DNA of 64,000 nt from FW021-bin31 sp964647485 (GTDB lineage Bacteria; Bacteroidota; Bacteroidia; Chitinophagales; Chitinophagaceae): contig CAZYHV010000010.1 of assembly GCA_964647485.1 (NCBI GenBank), positions 55,114-119,113 of the forward strand. Direction: 5' to 3'. The notes under the pieces are model-generated. The model ran no database searches. It was not told the DNA's origin and saw nothing but the letters and a program-made list of their open reading frames with translations. Below, one piece after another: positions 9,717 to 19,585 of this stretch (within the stretch, counting starts at the first letter, position 1; each line of letters begins with the position of its first letter). The translations under genes and the position numbers were made by a program.

Positions 9717-11672
9717 TTAATACCCCGGATTTTGCATATCTTGTTTTTCAGCTGATGTAAGGGCATGTCCGTTCTTTTGAATACCATCTAAGTAGGTTTG
9801 AGGAATAGGTCGTAAATGATGATATTCCTGAATATAGGGTGCAGCATCAACATTAAAAGCCTTTGTCCTTTCTACCAGAGTTTTCGTTCTGGCCAAATCT
9901 ACCCAACGATGAAATTCTCCCGCCAACTCTCTAGAACGCTCATCTAATAAAAAACACATCATTCGATCATATTCGCTACTATAACCAAGCTTTTGAATAA
10001 TTGCCTCATCTTGAGGAGGTAAATTTTGAGGATCAGTCACCTTTAAATTTGTCGAGGTGGTTGTTCTACTAACATCATTAGACTCATAATAAGAATTCTC
10101 TGGATAATATGAATTAAGATCAGGATCCTGATTGACCGCTGAAGAAGGATAAGCAGCCCCTCCATCTATGTAGTTCTCCCGATTTTCTCCCGATTTCCAA
10201 GCAGCACGTTCTCGAACAGGGTTTATATATTGGAGCGCCTCCTGATATTGATGCAAGCGAATTTCAGCTTCAGCAGCCATTAAATAGGTCTCTGCTGAAC
10301 GAGCCAAAATGATATCTCTCAACCCACGTCCATCATTTATACTATAACGAGACGCATCAATAAATTTATTTAAAGAGGGAAACCTAACATAATCATCATA
10401 AAAAGCTCCAGGTTTCGTTTCCCCTTTGGGATAAGCAACATAAACTGTTGGTATAGTTTTCCCCGTAGAGTCATAGGTAACGACATCATGCAATTCTCTT
10501 TTAGCAAACCTATTATCCCCAGGTTGATTAATAATATACATCACTCCTAAGTCTCCATTCTCGTAATAATTACCGGAAGCATTATTCACTCGATCTTTTG
10601 TTTTAAAACTTTTCCAAAAACGAGAATCTTTAACGAGATCATAAATTTTAAACATATAATAAGTAGGAGAAAGCCTACTGTATGGTCGATCCCCTGTAAT
10701 ATCTCTTTCCATATAAGGGAGGTCATCATATTTAGAAATATAGTATAAATGTTGATGATTCTCTCCTCGAGTTGACAGATCACCAGAAAATTGAGCAGAT
10801 AATATTATCTCATCTAAATTTTCATTAGCTCCATCGGGCTTAGTGTAAGCCCAAAGATCTTTATAATTAGAAGCCAAAGGATGATGAGAAATAACAATAT
10901 CAGCCAAAGAAATAACTGAGTCTAAATCAGTCTGTTTAGTTGCATTATTCCAAGAATCATTTACTTCACTTGCTCTAAACAGGTAAGCTTTTGCTAAATA
11001 ATGTGCAGCCGCATCTTTACTCAATCTTCCGAAATTAGAAGGTTCATCTGGTAATAATTCATATGCTTTTCTGAAATCGGAAATAACTTGATGGTAAATC
11101 ACAGGTACTGACTCTCTCTTAAATTCTAATTCTACCGTATTACTCGGTTTCAATTTCAATGGTACTCGACCATATTGACTTACCAGCTTCAAATAGTTAA
11201 AAGCGCGAAAGAAATATCCACTGCCTAATGCTGTTTCTTTTATATCTTCATTAGTCGATTCACTAGCTTTCGCATTCTGTATAATTAAATTCGCATCTGA
11301 AATTCCAGTGTAAAGGTCATTCCATTGGGCATCCGCATCAACAGTATTCGAATTCACCTCACTGACAATGGGACCTAATCTACCATCATAATTATTCCAC
11401 ATGGCATTAGAGGCGTCCCCTCCCACATGAAATTCATCTGTTCCATAATTTGTATTACAAAAGACTGATTCTCCTTTAAAGGCAGCACATAAAACTTGAT
11501 AATATGCTCCTACAACCAAATCATTTATGCCTGCATCCGTTTTGTAATAATCCATTCCATGAGCAGTTGTCAAATCTTCTTTCAACAAGTCTTTACATGA
11601 TGGTAAAAACGCAAGTAATAAGGCAATTGACAAGCCACAACCAACAATCTTAATTTTATTATATTTTTTCAT
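9717..11672 (-). CDS. SusD/RagB-family glycan-binding lipoprotein
   Basis: 651 residues, longer than many SusD proteins. Signal peptide and lipobox LPSC (about residue 26). Family signs include ALGSGYFFRAFNYLKLVSQYGRVPL, DIILARSAETYLMAAEAEIRL and a C-terminal DERSRELAGEFHRWVDLARTK block, ending in NPGY. The extra length lies mostly in the central and late loops, the variable part that usually sets ligand choice. It pairs with the SusC 28 bp upstream, and no enzyme gene follows before the terminator. This unit therefore supplies only uptake, and its enzymes must be encoded elsewhere. Confidence 0.93.
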   Translation of the reverse strand: MKKYNKIKIVGCGLSIALLLAFLPSCKDLLKEDLTTAHGMDYYKTDAGINDLVVGAYYQVLCAAFKGESVFCNTNYGTDEFHVGGDASNAMWNNYDGRLGPIVSEVNSNTVDADAQWNDLYTGISDANLIIQNAKASESTNEDIKETALGSGYFFRAFNYLKLVSQYGRVPLKLKPSNTVELEFKRESVPVIYHQVISDFRKAYELLPDEPSNFGRLSKDAAAHYLAKAYLFRASEVNDSWNNATKQTDLDSVISLADIVISHHPLASNYKDLWAYTKPDGANENLDEIILSAQFSGDLSTRGENHQHLYYISKYDDLPYMERDITGDRPYSRLSPTYYMFKIYDLVKDSRFWKSFKTKDRVNNASGNYYENGDLGVMYIINQPGDNRFAKRELHDVVTYDSTGKTIPTVYVAYPKGETKPGAFYDDYVRFPSLNKFIDASRYSINDGRGLRDIILARSAETYLMAAEAEIRLHQYQEALQYINPVRERAAWKSGENRENYIDGGAAYPSSAVNQDPDLNSYYPENSYYESNDVSRTTTSTNLKVTDPQNLPPQDEAIIQKLGYSSEYDRMMCFLLDERSRELAGEFHRWVDLARTKTLVERTKAFNVDAAPYIQEYHHLRPIPQTYLDGIQKNGHALTSAEKQDMQNPGY

Positions 11673-11700
11673 ATATCTATAACTTTAACAACTTTCAAAT

Positions 11701-14700
11701 TTAAAATGTAACATCAATACCAGCGGTAAAACCTCTATTCCAATATGGGCTTCTAACATCCATGTTCATAAAATCTATCCCTGAATATAGCATTCCCAAA
11801 TCCGCGGCCTGTACGTATATTTTAAACCTTGACATTCCCCATCTAGATAATATTTCTCTGGGAAGGTTATAGGCCAAGGAAATATTTCTAATTTCCAAAA
11901 AGGATCCATTCATATATCCCAAATATTTAGAATAAATATCTCCTGTTCCAACAGTGTATATCGGCTTTTGATAATATGCATCCGTATTATTTTCATTATA
12001 ATAATCTATTAAACGTTGATTAAACCTTCCCGTTTGAGCTTCTCCTCCTGTATCATATTTATAGCCTAATCTGCCATAGAGAAAAAACGAAAATTCAAAC
12101 TGATGGAACGAGAAATTATTAACCATTCCAATTACCCAACGAGGTAAAGTATTTCCAATGATTACCCGATCATGATTAGGGTCAATTTCAAAATCTCCAT
12201 TTTGGTCTATAGGTTTGACCATTCCTAATTCAAAATCACTTCCATTATCATTAAATTTATCCATCAATTTTTTATCTGATTGCTGCCACAATCCATCCGT
12301 TTCATAGCCGTAAATCACCCCAATTGGTTCATCAATAAACCAGCCATTACTAATATCATCCTCATTTCCATTAGCTAAAGCAACAATATGATCTTTATGA
12401 TAAGATACATTTAAGTTTGTGTTCCATTGGAAATTATCAGTCTGAATATTGTAAGTATTTAATGTAACATCAACTCCCTTATTTGCTGTTTGTCCCACAT
12501 TAGCATAAGTAGAGCTATAACCAGTTACAGTAGGAATAGATTGTTTCATTAACAGGTCTTTCGTATCTGAAGTATAAAAATCAAGTGTCCCCGAGACCCG
12601 AGAATTAAAGAAGGAAAAATCAAATCCCAGGTTATATTGAGTAGTTTTCTCCCATCCCAGATTTTGATTAGCCAAAGCAGAAGAAGGTATAGAGCCTCCG
12701 GTAATAGAAGTTCCAAAGGGATAAAATAAAGCACTTACTCCTCCTTTTGTGGCATAGGGTTCAATCGCTGAATTTCCTGTCACTCCAACACCAAGACGAA
12801 TTTTTAATTGGTTGATCCAGGATGTTGATTGCAAGAATTCTTCTTGATCCATTCTCCATCCCAATGCAGCACTAGGGAAAAAAGACCATTTATTCCCAGC
12901 AGCCAGTTGAGAAGCTCCATCCCACCTTCCTGAAACCGTAAGCAAATATTTATCATTATAACTATAATTAATACGACCCATATAAGACATCAATTGTTGC
13001 TCTGTCAGATTAGAATTCCAACTTCTTAGATTAGGAACGTTTCCTGTTGTTAAAGCATTCCATTTTTGACTTGCAAATGGGATATCGTCTGCTGAAATAG
13101 AACTCCCTTCAGTATGATACTTCGTTTGCGTCTGTAATAAAGTAAGCCGAAAGTCATTTTTACCAAAAATTCTATTATAATAAATGAGATTATCTAGAGT
13201 ATACGAAATCTTTTGATCTTTTGAAAGAGAGGCATAACTTGTGCCATTCCGAATAACGGACTTTCCATCAATATAAACACCATCTCGGTTCATAGAAAAG
13301 TCGGGACCAAAATTCATTCTATATTTCAATCCTTTTAGTACTGGGAAAATCTCTCCTATATCAAATTGAGCATGAAAACTTCCAAAAGCTCTTAGAGAAG
13401 TTCTTTCATCTGTCGAAAATTTCCATTCATCCACTACTGTTTTCACAGCTTGATCTCCTCCTGGGTAAATCACTCGATTACCAGCACTATCATAAGGGAC
13501 TGCATAAGGATATACACCTTTTGCAGCATTATAAATACTGCTTGAAGAACTAATAGAAGATCTTCCTGTATTAGATTGACCATATTCTTGTTTACTGTAG
13601 CTAACGCTCATATTTGCTCCCATGGTAAACCACTTTGTAGGGGAGAAAGTAAGCTTAGTATTACCTGTATAGCGAGTATAAGACTGTCCTTTAGATGTCC
13701 CTTTGTTATTTAAATACCCAAAAGAGGCGTATCCTTTTAACTTATCCGTTCCTCCGCTCACACTTAGTGTATGTTGAGTAGACACTCCCGTCTGCGTGAC
13801 CATACAAGTCCAACAGGTCGTTTGAACTTTTGATCCATCCCAAGTTCCTGATGACCATCCACGTAAAATATTTTTCCAAGCAGAAGGATCACTGGAGCCC
13901 TTAAATATCTTATAATCTGTAGTTTTATTAGGTTCATCTCCTCTAGGGTATAGGGAGGGATTAGAATAATAATAAGCCCAACGACGCCAAGTAATATATT
14001 GAGAAGCCGTCATAGGGGTTTCTTTGTCCACTAATTTTTGAATAGTAGCAGACCCCGAATAACTCACCTTTAGATTTCCTTTCTTTCCACCTTTGGTTGT
14101 AACAAGTACCACCCCATTTGCTCCCCGGGAACCATAGATAGCAGTAGCTGAGGCATCTTTTAACACACTAATCGATTCAATATCTTTAGGATTTAAATAA
14201 TCAATTCCCCCTGAAATTAATGGAATCCCGTCAACCACAAAAAGAGGCTTATTAGAAGCTGTCAATGAGCGAACTCCTCTAATATTAATATCACCAACCT
14301 CCCCCGGACGTTGGTTTGAGGCGACATCAACACCTGCTATTTGACCTTGCATTGCCTGTACTGCGTCTTTCATCGGTCTTTTTTCAATTTTTTCCGATCC
14401 AATTTTAGATACTGCTCCTGTCAAATCCTTTTTCTTGGATGTCCCATATCCGACAACCACTACTTGGTTTAAGCTTGTTGCAGTAGATGACAATGTTATT
14501 TTTATTTCTGATTGTCCATTTACGGGTACTTCCTTTTTATTATATCCTAAATAAGAAATTTCCAAAATGGCATTATCGGAAACAGACAGCTGAAATTTTC
14601 CATCTTCATCGGTCGTTGTTCCACTATTTTCTCCTTTCACCTTTACGGTCACCCCGGGAAGGGCATTGCCACTTAAGGAATCTACAACTTCCCCATAAAC

Positions 14701-14859
14701 CGTCTTTTCCGGAAGATTCACTGAAGCGGCATCAGCATGAGCAAATAACGGAGGAGAAATAAAAAAAAAGAAAAGGAGTAACGACAAACTAAAAAAAAGC
14801 GCTTTCCCATAATGCCTTCCTTTCTTTTCTTGAAAAAAACAATTTAAATACAAGTTCAT
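11701..14859 (-). CDS. SusC/RagA-family TonB-dependent outer-membrane transporter
   Basis: 1052 residues. A long N-terminus (about 42 residues) ends in a signal-peptide core and is followed by a carboxypeptidase-like domain (YGEVVDSLSGNALPGVTV), the box QVVVVGYGTSKKKDLTG, a plug with VLKDASATAIYGSRGANGV, and a barrel ending FTAGIDVTF. It probably forms a duet with the SusD downstream. The promoter at 14953-15000 lies about 95 bp upstream, with an extra half-operator above it. Confidence 0.94.
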   Translation of the reverse strand: MNLYLNCFFQEKKGRHYGKALFFSLSLLLFFFFISPPLFAHADAASVNLPEKTVYGEVVDSLSGNALPGVTVKVKGENSGTTTDEDGKFQLSVSDNAILEISYLGYNKKEVPVNGQSEIKITLSSTATSLNQVVVVGYGTSKKKDLTGAVSKIGSEKIEKRPMKDAVQAMQGQIAGVDVASNQRPGEVGDINIRGVRSLTASNKPLFVVDGIPLISGGIDYLNPKDIESISVLKDASATAIYGSRGANGVVLVTTKGGKKGNLKVSYSGSATIQKLVDKETPMTASQYITWRRWAYYYSNPSLYPRGDEPNKTTDYKIFKGSSDPSAWKNILRGWSSGTWDGSKVQTTCWTCMVTQTGVSTQHTLSVSGGTDKLKGYASFGYLNNKGTSKGQSYTRYTGNTKLTFSPTKWFTMGANMSVSYSKQEYGQSNTGRSSISSSSSIYNAAKGVYPYAVPYDSAGNRVIYPGGDQAVKTVVDEWKFSTDERTSLRAFGSFHAQFDIGEIFPVLKGLKYRMNFGPDFSMNRDGVYIDGKSVIRNGTSYASLSKDQKISYTLDNLIYYNRIFGKNDFRLTLLQTQTKYHTEGSSISADDIPFASQKWNALTTGNVPNLRSWNSNLTEQQLMSYMGRINYSYNDKYLLTVSGRWDGASQLAAGNKWSFFPSAALGWRMDQEEFLQSTSWINQLKIRLGVGVTGNSAIEPYATKGGVSALFYPFGTSITGGSIPSSALANQNLGWEKTTQYNLGFDFSFFNSRVSGTLDFYTSDTKDLLMKQSIPTVTGYSSTYANVGQTANKGVDVTLNTYNIQTDNFQWNTNLNVSYHKDHIVALANGNEDDISNGWFIDEPIGVIYGYETDGLWQQSDKKLMDKFNDNGSDFELGMVKPIDQNGDFEIDPNHDRVIIGNTLPRWVIGMVNNFSFHQFEFSFFLYGRLGYKYDTGGEAQTGRFNQRLIDYYNENNTDAYYQKPIYTVGTGDIYSKYLGYMNGSFLEIRNISLAYNLPREILSRWGMSRFKIYVQAADLGMLYSGIDFMNMDVRSPYWNRGFTAGIDVTF

Positions 14860-14952
14860 TATTTATAATAATTTGTGTTTTAAGCTCTTAATATATCCCT
14901 GTAAGGAAGAGAAGATTCTATATCGCTAGAGCCTTTTAATTCAATAATAGAA

Positions 14953-15000
14953 GCAATTTATTTCTCTTTTGTCACATAAGCATCCTGCACTATGCTGTTT
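14953..15000 (-). promoter_or_regulatory. Tandem-repeat operator and weak -7 box for the SusC/SusD unit at 14859
   Basis: In transcription order: AAACAGCATA (15000-14991), GTGCAGGATG (14990-14981), 20 bp, then TAAATTGC (14960-14953). The -7 box keeps TA and TT but departs from TAnnTTTG at the end, so this is the weakest of the seven promoters. Confidence 0.6.
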
Positions 15001-15011
15001 TCTCATTCTTA

Positions 15012-15028
15012 TTTACGCAATCGTTCCC
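15012..15028. promoter_or_regulatory. Half-operator matching the 34-bp palindrome at 61058
   Basis: TTTACGCAATCGTTCCC matches 16 of 17 bases of the left arm of the perfect palindrome at 61058-61091. It starts 31 bp from the start of the tandem repeat, exactly as there. The mirror arm is missing. Confidence 0.5.
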
Positions 15029-15142
15029 ATAAAAGAGTTTAATATGAAAATTTTGTCTTTCCCAATCCTGCCTTAGAATGAGTCAATGGTATTATTCATC
15101 TCAATTTGAGAGCTTTTTTTAAAAGGAAGAGCTGATCCCTGA

Positions 15143-18025
15143 TTATTTCATCGGCAAGGCATATATCTTTTCTCCCGGTTTGAAATTCACCATAATGTGA
15201 TCAATGATGACGCCCGGATCAAGTGGATTAATCTGAAGAGTATGCCAACCGGCGGATTTAAAATCATACTTCAATACTGATTGGGCATGATTGCTCAAGA
15301 CATTTTGCTTCCATGTCTCACTTCTGCCCTCTGTTTTATACGAGAGGGTATCTTTTTCTCCTCCATCTACGGATAGGGTCATCCTCACTCCTGCTGCATC
15401 ATTCACCGGATGAGTAGGTAAAGTATATACCGTAATTTCCGCCGATCCTTTACTGTAAGTATAAAATTTGTATTTCAAATAAGCTTTTCCCAGCCCTTGG
15501 TCATTATTCTCCAATGGAATAGGTAATATAGTATAAGCGCTTTTGCCATATCCTAATTGCTGTATAGGTTTCCACTGATGTTTCTTTGAATAATCCCGTT
15601 TTTCTATAAAATCGCTTGCTTGCATAAAAACACGACCATTGTCCTCTACAATCGGATGCTCCGATAACTTAGCGGGAATAGCCGGTGCTAAGGATACATT
15701 GACACTGTAAGTATGTTGTCCGGAATGAATAACCAACTTCCCATCATGAATAGGCTGTGGAACTTGCGCCCAATCAATCGAAACAATTAATTGATCTTCG
15801 GTATCCAACTTTCCTGAGACTTTATTCAAATGAATCCAGGGATAAGTAGTCGAAGCCCGCCATCTAATTGGTTGATTGCCTTTATTAAAGAGCTTGATAA
15901 AATGTGTTTTTGAACTATAGGGGTTAAAGGTCGGCAACTCAAGAGGTTGGTTTGTAGAATCCGGTTGTGTCAGTCCTTCCGGCCAAATCAATAATCCTTC
16001 TCTTTTTGAAGTTACTTCTTTCGGTAATTGAGGAGCATGAAAAACAGGCAGGTTTCGAGGAGCCATATCCATCATTCCTTTCCATTTTCCATTCAGCAGA
16101 TGATTATATTCATTTGTCAGTATTTTAATAGAATCATAAGCCTGCCTGGATAATGCTGCATATTGATTGGCTACCGGAAGATGATATTGAGCATATAAAC
16201 GACTTTTCTGGGCATACAAAAATTTCTTATTCATATAGGCAGCTCCTTTTACCGGATAGGCAACCAGCTCAAAGAAAGCATTCCTTTTATTTTTAGGGAT
16301 TTGTTTCTTTACCTCGTTTACTTCCGCAATAAGGTGATTATAGGATCTTACTCTATTTGCTATTTCATCCCCGTCAAGAAAAGGTTGGAAGGCGGTATTG
16401 TGCGTTGGCGTAGTGGGTTCGGTCTGGCTCCAGCCCATAAATTCAGGACGGCGGATTGCTGCCAGGCGATAATACTCCTCCATAATACTCGTAATCTTAT
16501 TTGCATTCTTGGCATCAAAAGCTTGTGCATGCCATTGCTTCATGTAGGCATTCAAATTATCCGATTTTAGGCTATCAATATTCCAAGCTAAATCCATAAT
16601 AAATTGAATATTATAAGCTGCCGGTTTAATATCTCCTACATTAATCATCCACAATCTTTTTGTGCCATACCGCCAGGCTTTTTTCAACTCTTCCCAAATA
16701 AGTCCCGGCTGCGTGGAGGACAACCACAAGTAATCATGCGGACGTCCCCAATAGGAAATATGATAATACACACCAGCCGATCCGCTACGTTTTCTTTCAT
16801 TTGCATTACTCAACCTCCGGATATAACCATAATTATCATCCGGCCAGACCAGGGTGACATCCTCCGGCACTTTCAATCCATGGTCATATATTGGCAATAC
16901 CTCTTTATAAGGCACAAACACCTGTGGCACTTTCGTCACCTCCTTATTGATGTATTTTCTAATCAAATGACGTTGATCTTTAAATATTCGGGACATTAAA
17001 TTGACCTGTTCGTCAATACCCGAAACTCCTTTCATTCGCGAATCTCCAACCCCTCTCATCCCCAGGGTATAGATGTTATTTCCCTGTCGGGATTTTTTAA
17101 TTTTCTTCGTCCATAGATGAAGGATGGCCTCTTTGTTGGTTACATAATTAAAGCTCCCCATCTTCTTTTTATTCCAAACCACCGGAATATTGGTCATCAT
17201 GGGTTCATTATGAGCTGTTCCCACCACGATATCGTATCTTTCCGCCATTTTTTCATTCCCTTTCATTTCAAAAAAAGGAGTTGTCCCTGAACCGGTAGGA
17301 TGCATGGCCGGCCAAATAGTATTGGCTTTCAATCGAAGCAACAACTCAAATATCTTAGCATAAGTTTTCGGCCCAATATTTCCTGCTTGGGGTTCAAAAG
17401 TCTTGGAAGCCCAGGGGCGCAAACCCCAATCTTCATCATTAAGAAAAATCCCCCGATATTTTACAGAAGGTTCTTGATCAATATGTATAGATGCATTGAG
17501 AAAAAGGGTATCTTTTTTATCCGGTGTCACATCTGCCCACCATTCCCAGGGAGAGACTCCAATCTTTCTGCTCAATGTAAATACGCCATAAGCGGCTCCT
17601 CGGGGATCGCTCCCGATAATCAAAAGTACCTTTTGAGAGGAATCTGTTTGATTAGGCACTAATCGAATAAAAAAATGTTCCCATTTGCCTTGAATATTCG
17701 GTAAATCATTACTTTGGATATAGGATTGAATATGGGGGTTATTCACTGTACCAATCAATAGGGTTGTTCCCGATTTTGGGTTAGGAGGATCTGAAAGAAC
17801 CATTGGCTTTCTACCGGTGATCTTTTTAATATCTTCCGATAAATCTTTTGCAGCAATTTTCACTACCTCCGCTTCTTGATTATCTACTACAATGACAGGA
17901 GAAGATTGAGAAGTGGCTAATATGAAGGGGTGGTTTGTTGAATTTTTGGTTTGTCCATTTCCTACTTCAAGGATAAAAAAAAGTATTCCCCATATTAAAC
18001 TTCCAACTTTCATTTTCATTATCAC
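15143..18025 (-). CDS. GH115 alpha-glucuronidase
   Basis: 960 residues, the normal size for GH115. Signal peptide (about 1-24). Family landmarks: GVSPWEWWADVTP, KYRGIFLNDEDWGLRPWA, KANTIWPAMHPTG, VVGTAHNEPMMTN, LVWPDDNYGYIRRL, HISYWGRPHDYLWL and RLWMINVGDIKP. The C-terminal ~200 residues form the usual beta-rich domain. GH115 enzymes release alpha-1,2-linked (4-O-methyl-)glucuronic acid, best known from xylan. With CE12 and GH28 upstream in the same unit, the target here may be glucuronic acid on pectic or arabinogalactan side chains (inference). It starts 2 bp after the GH28 stop, so it is translationally close-coupled. Confidence 0.9.
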   Translation of the reverse strand: MIMKMKVGSLIWGILFFILEVGNGQTKNSTNHPFILATSQSSPVIVVDNQEAEVVKIAAKDLSEDIKKITGRKPMVLSDPPNPKSGTTLLIGTVNNPHIQSYIQSNDLPNIQGKWEHFFIRLVPNQTDSSQKVLLIIGSDPRGAAYGVFTLSRKIGVSPWEWWADVTPDKKDTLFLNASIHIDQEPSVKYRGIFLNDEDWGLRPWASKTFEPQAGNIGPKTYAKIFELLLRLKANTIWPAMHPTGSGTTPFFEMKGNEKMAERYDIVVGTAHNEPMMTNIPVVWNKKKMGSFNYVTNKEAILHLWTKKIKKSRQGNNIYTLGMRGVGDSRMKGVSGIDEQVNLMSRIFKDQRHLIRKYINKEVTKVPQVFVPYKEVLPIYDHGLKVPEDVTLVWPDDNYGYIRRLSNANERKRSGSAGVYYHISYWGRPHDYLWLSSTQPGLIWEELKKAWRYGTKRLWMINVGDIKPAAYNIQFIMDLAWNIDSLKSDNLNAYMKQWHAQAFDAKNANKITSIMEEYYRLAAIRRPEFMGWSQTEPTTPTHNTAFQPFLDGDEIANRVRSYNHLIAEVNEVKKQIPKNKRNAFFELVAYPVKGAAYMNKKFLYAQKSRLYAQYHLPVANQYAALSRQAYDSIKILTNEYNHLLNGKWKGMMDMAPRNLPVFHAPQLPKEVTSKREGLLIWPEGLTQPDSTNQPLELPTFNPYSSKTHFIKLFNKGNQPIRWRASTTYPWIHLNKVSGKLDTEDQLIVSIDWAQVPQPIHDGKLVIHSGQHTYSVNVSLAPAIPAKLSEHPIVEDNGRVFMQASDFIEKRDYSKKHQWKPIQQLGYGKSAYTILPIPLENNDQGLGKAYLKYKFYTYSKGSAEITVYTLPTHPVNDAAGVRMTLSVDGGEKDTLSYKTEGRSETWKQNVLSNHAQSVLKYDFKSAGWHTLQINPLDPGVIIDHIMVNFKPGEKIYALPMK

Positions 18026-18027
18026 CT

Positions 18028-19560
18028 TTATTTTATAAGCATTCCTTTCACATTCTGCACCTGATAATCTACTTTACTTCCATCAACAGCAAATACTCGA
18101 TTAAAATGAATATTTCTACTATCACTTAACTGAATAATAGGGCCTTTAGGAAGCCGAACATCCTCAAAGCGGACGTTTTCTGTAAAATGATTATCCTTTT
18201 CAAATCCCTGAATAACAATGACCTCTTTTTTCTTCGTTTGGCTCATATCAATATGAGAAAACTCCAAATTCTTATAATAAGGAGACTGTGGAGCAGCCTC
18301 GCCATCATTATTATAATTGACTGCCGAATAAACTGTTATCTGTCGTAAGGCACAATCTTTTACAGATATATCCTTTACATACCCCCCTCTGTCTTTGGTT
18401 CCTTTTATTTGCAGTCCATGAAGCAAGTTGCCTGTTATACAATCTCTCACCAATACATCACTAACGCCACCGGACATTTCACTCCCAATGGCAATACTAT
18501 GTCCTCTTTTAAAATTACAATTAGAAATCCAAACGTTTTTTGTAGGCTTCGCTATTTGGTATCCTTCCGGATTTTTTCCAGATTTGATAGCAATACAATC
18601 ATCTCCGGTAGAAAAAGTGCAGTTAAAAATATAAGAATCTGTTGAAGAGTCCGGATCTATTCCATCCCCGTTTGTCACATTACTACTGATGTTCAAATCA
18701 TGGAGCGTAATATTATCACTATAAATATAATGAATAGTCCAGCAAGGAGACCCGGAGATAGTTAATCCCTGAATATTCACATCCTGGCAGTTCATTAAAA
18801 GGATTAACCGACCTCGGCTTCTTCTTCCGTTTTTGTCTGTCATGGCTTTTGCCAACCGCCCCCCACCGCCATTAACGGTTCCTTTTCCACGAATAGAAAG
18901 ATGTTTGACAGAGAAACCTCCCTCATGGTTTAAAGTTCCGGCATTCAATAGACTGGCATAAGTAGTCATTTCCCATCCTTCAAAACGATTGGGAATCATA
19001 GGAAGATAGTCTTTAGGATTTATGCTTCCCTGTAGCGTTCCTCCTTTTTCGATGTACAAGGTCATATTGCTTTTTAAAAACAAGGCTCCTGTTTTAAAAG
19101 TTCCGGCAGGAATAAGTACTGTTCCTCCTTTTGTACAGGCATCTATGGCATTTTGAATGGCTTTGGTATTAATTGTTTCTCCATCTCCTTTTGCTCCAAA
19201 GTCTGATATATTGAAAACTTTACCGGGAGCTTTTGTTTGGGTTTTTATCTTTTTACTGGCAGCGGACAACCTTCCGTCTTGGTATTTTGCCTTGATATAA
19301 AAATTATAACGGGTATCGGGTTTCAAATCCTTGACGGTATAATTGGTAATGTCAGAAGAAGCTATCTTTTTTCCGTCTTGATATATATAATAAGTAGAAA
19401 TATCGGTATATTCTTCCGGTTTATCCCAAAGCAAGGTAATGCTATGTCGGGTCGCTGACTCAGGAGGTACTGTTAATCTCTGTGGACGATCCTTTGCAAT
19501 AACAGTATGAGCCAAAAGAATAGTAACACCTAATAAATAAAATATTTTTTTATAAAACAT
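18028..19560 (-). CDS. FnIII-GH28 polygalacturonase or rhamnogalacturonan hydrolase-like enzyme
   Basis: 510 residues: signal peptide (about 1-22), a fibronectin type III domain (about 27-110, SITLLWDKPEEYTDIS to TRYNFYIKAKYQDG), then a beta-helix beginning FNISDFGAKGDGETINTKA. GH28 motifs are NGDGIDPDSS and TGDDCIAIKSG (Asp-Asp near 320). The third motif reads RGHSIAIGSE, not GHG, and the fourth is LQIK (about 384), not RIK. Loss of the substrate-binding Arg suggests a specificity other than plain homogalacturonan. It sits between a CE12 acetylesterase (25 bp upstream) and GH115 (2 bp downstream). Confidence 0.88.
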   Translation of the reverse strand: MFYKKIFYLLGVTILLAHTVIAKDRPQRLTVPPESATRHSITLLWDKPEEYTDISTYYIYQDGKKIASSDITNYTVKDLKPDTRYNFYIKAKYQDGRLSAASKKIKTQTKAPGKVFNISDFGAKGDGETINTKAIQNAIDACTKGGTVLIPAGTFKTGALFLKSNMTLYIEKGGTLQGSINPKDYLPMIPNRFEGWEMTTYASLLNAGTLNHEGGFSVKHLSIRGKGTVNGGGGRLAKAMTDKNGRRSRGRLILLMNCQDVNIQGLTISGSPCWTIHYIYSDNITLHDLNISSNVTNGDGIDPDSSTDSYIFNCTFSTGDDCIAIKSGKNPEGYQIAKPTKNVWISNCNFKRGHSIAIGSEMSGGVSDVLVRDCITGNLLHGLQIKGTKDRGGYVKDISVKDCALRQITVYSAVNYNNDGEAAPQSPYYKNLEFSHIDMSQTKKKEVIVIQGFEKDNHFTENVRFEDVRLPKGPIIQLSDSRNIHFNRVFAVDGSKVDYQVQNVKGMLIK

Positions 19561-19585
19561 AAACTTATAATTATTAAAATAAATC

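Noticed and set aside
14860..15142. A terminator after the GH115 gene
   Set aside because: Small inverted repeats near CTCAATTTGAG lack a usable loop or a T-run in the right place.
16604..16999. 131-codon plus-strand open frame
   Set aside because: It lies antisense inside the GH115 gene, has no export signal or family motif, and is a shadow frame.
17300..17662. 120-codon plus-strand open frame
   Set aside because: It is antisense inside GH115, with no recognisable domain.
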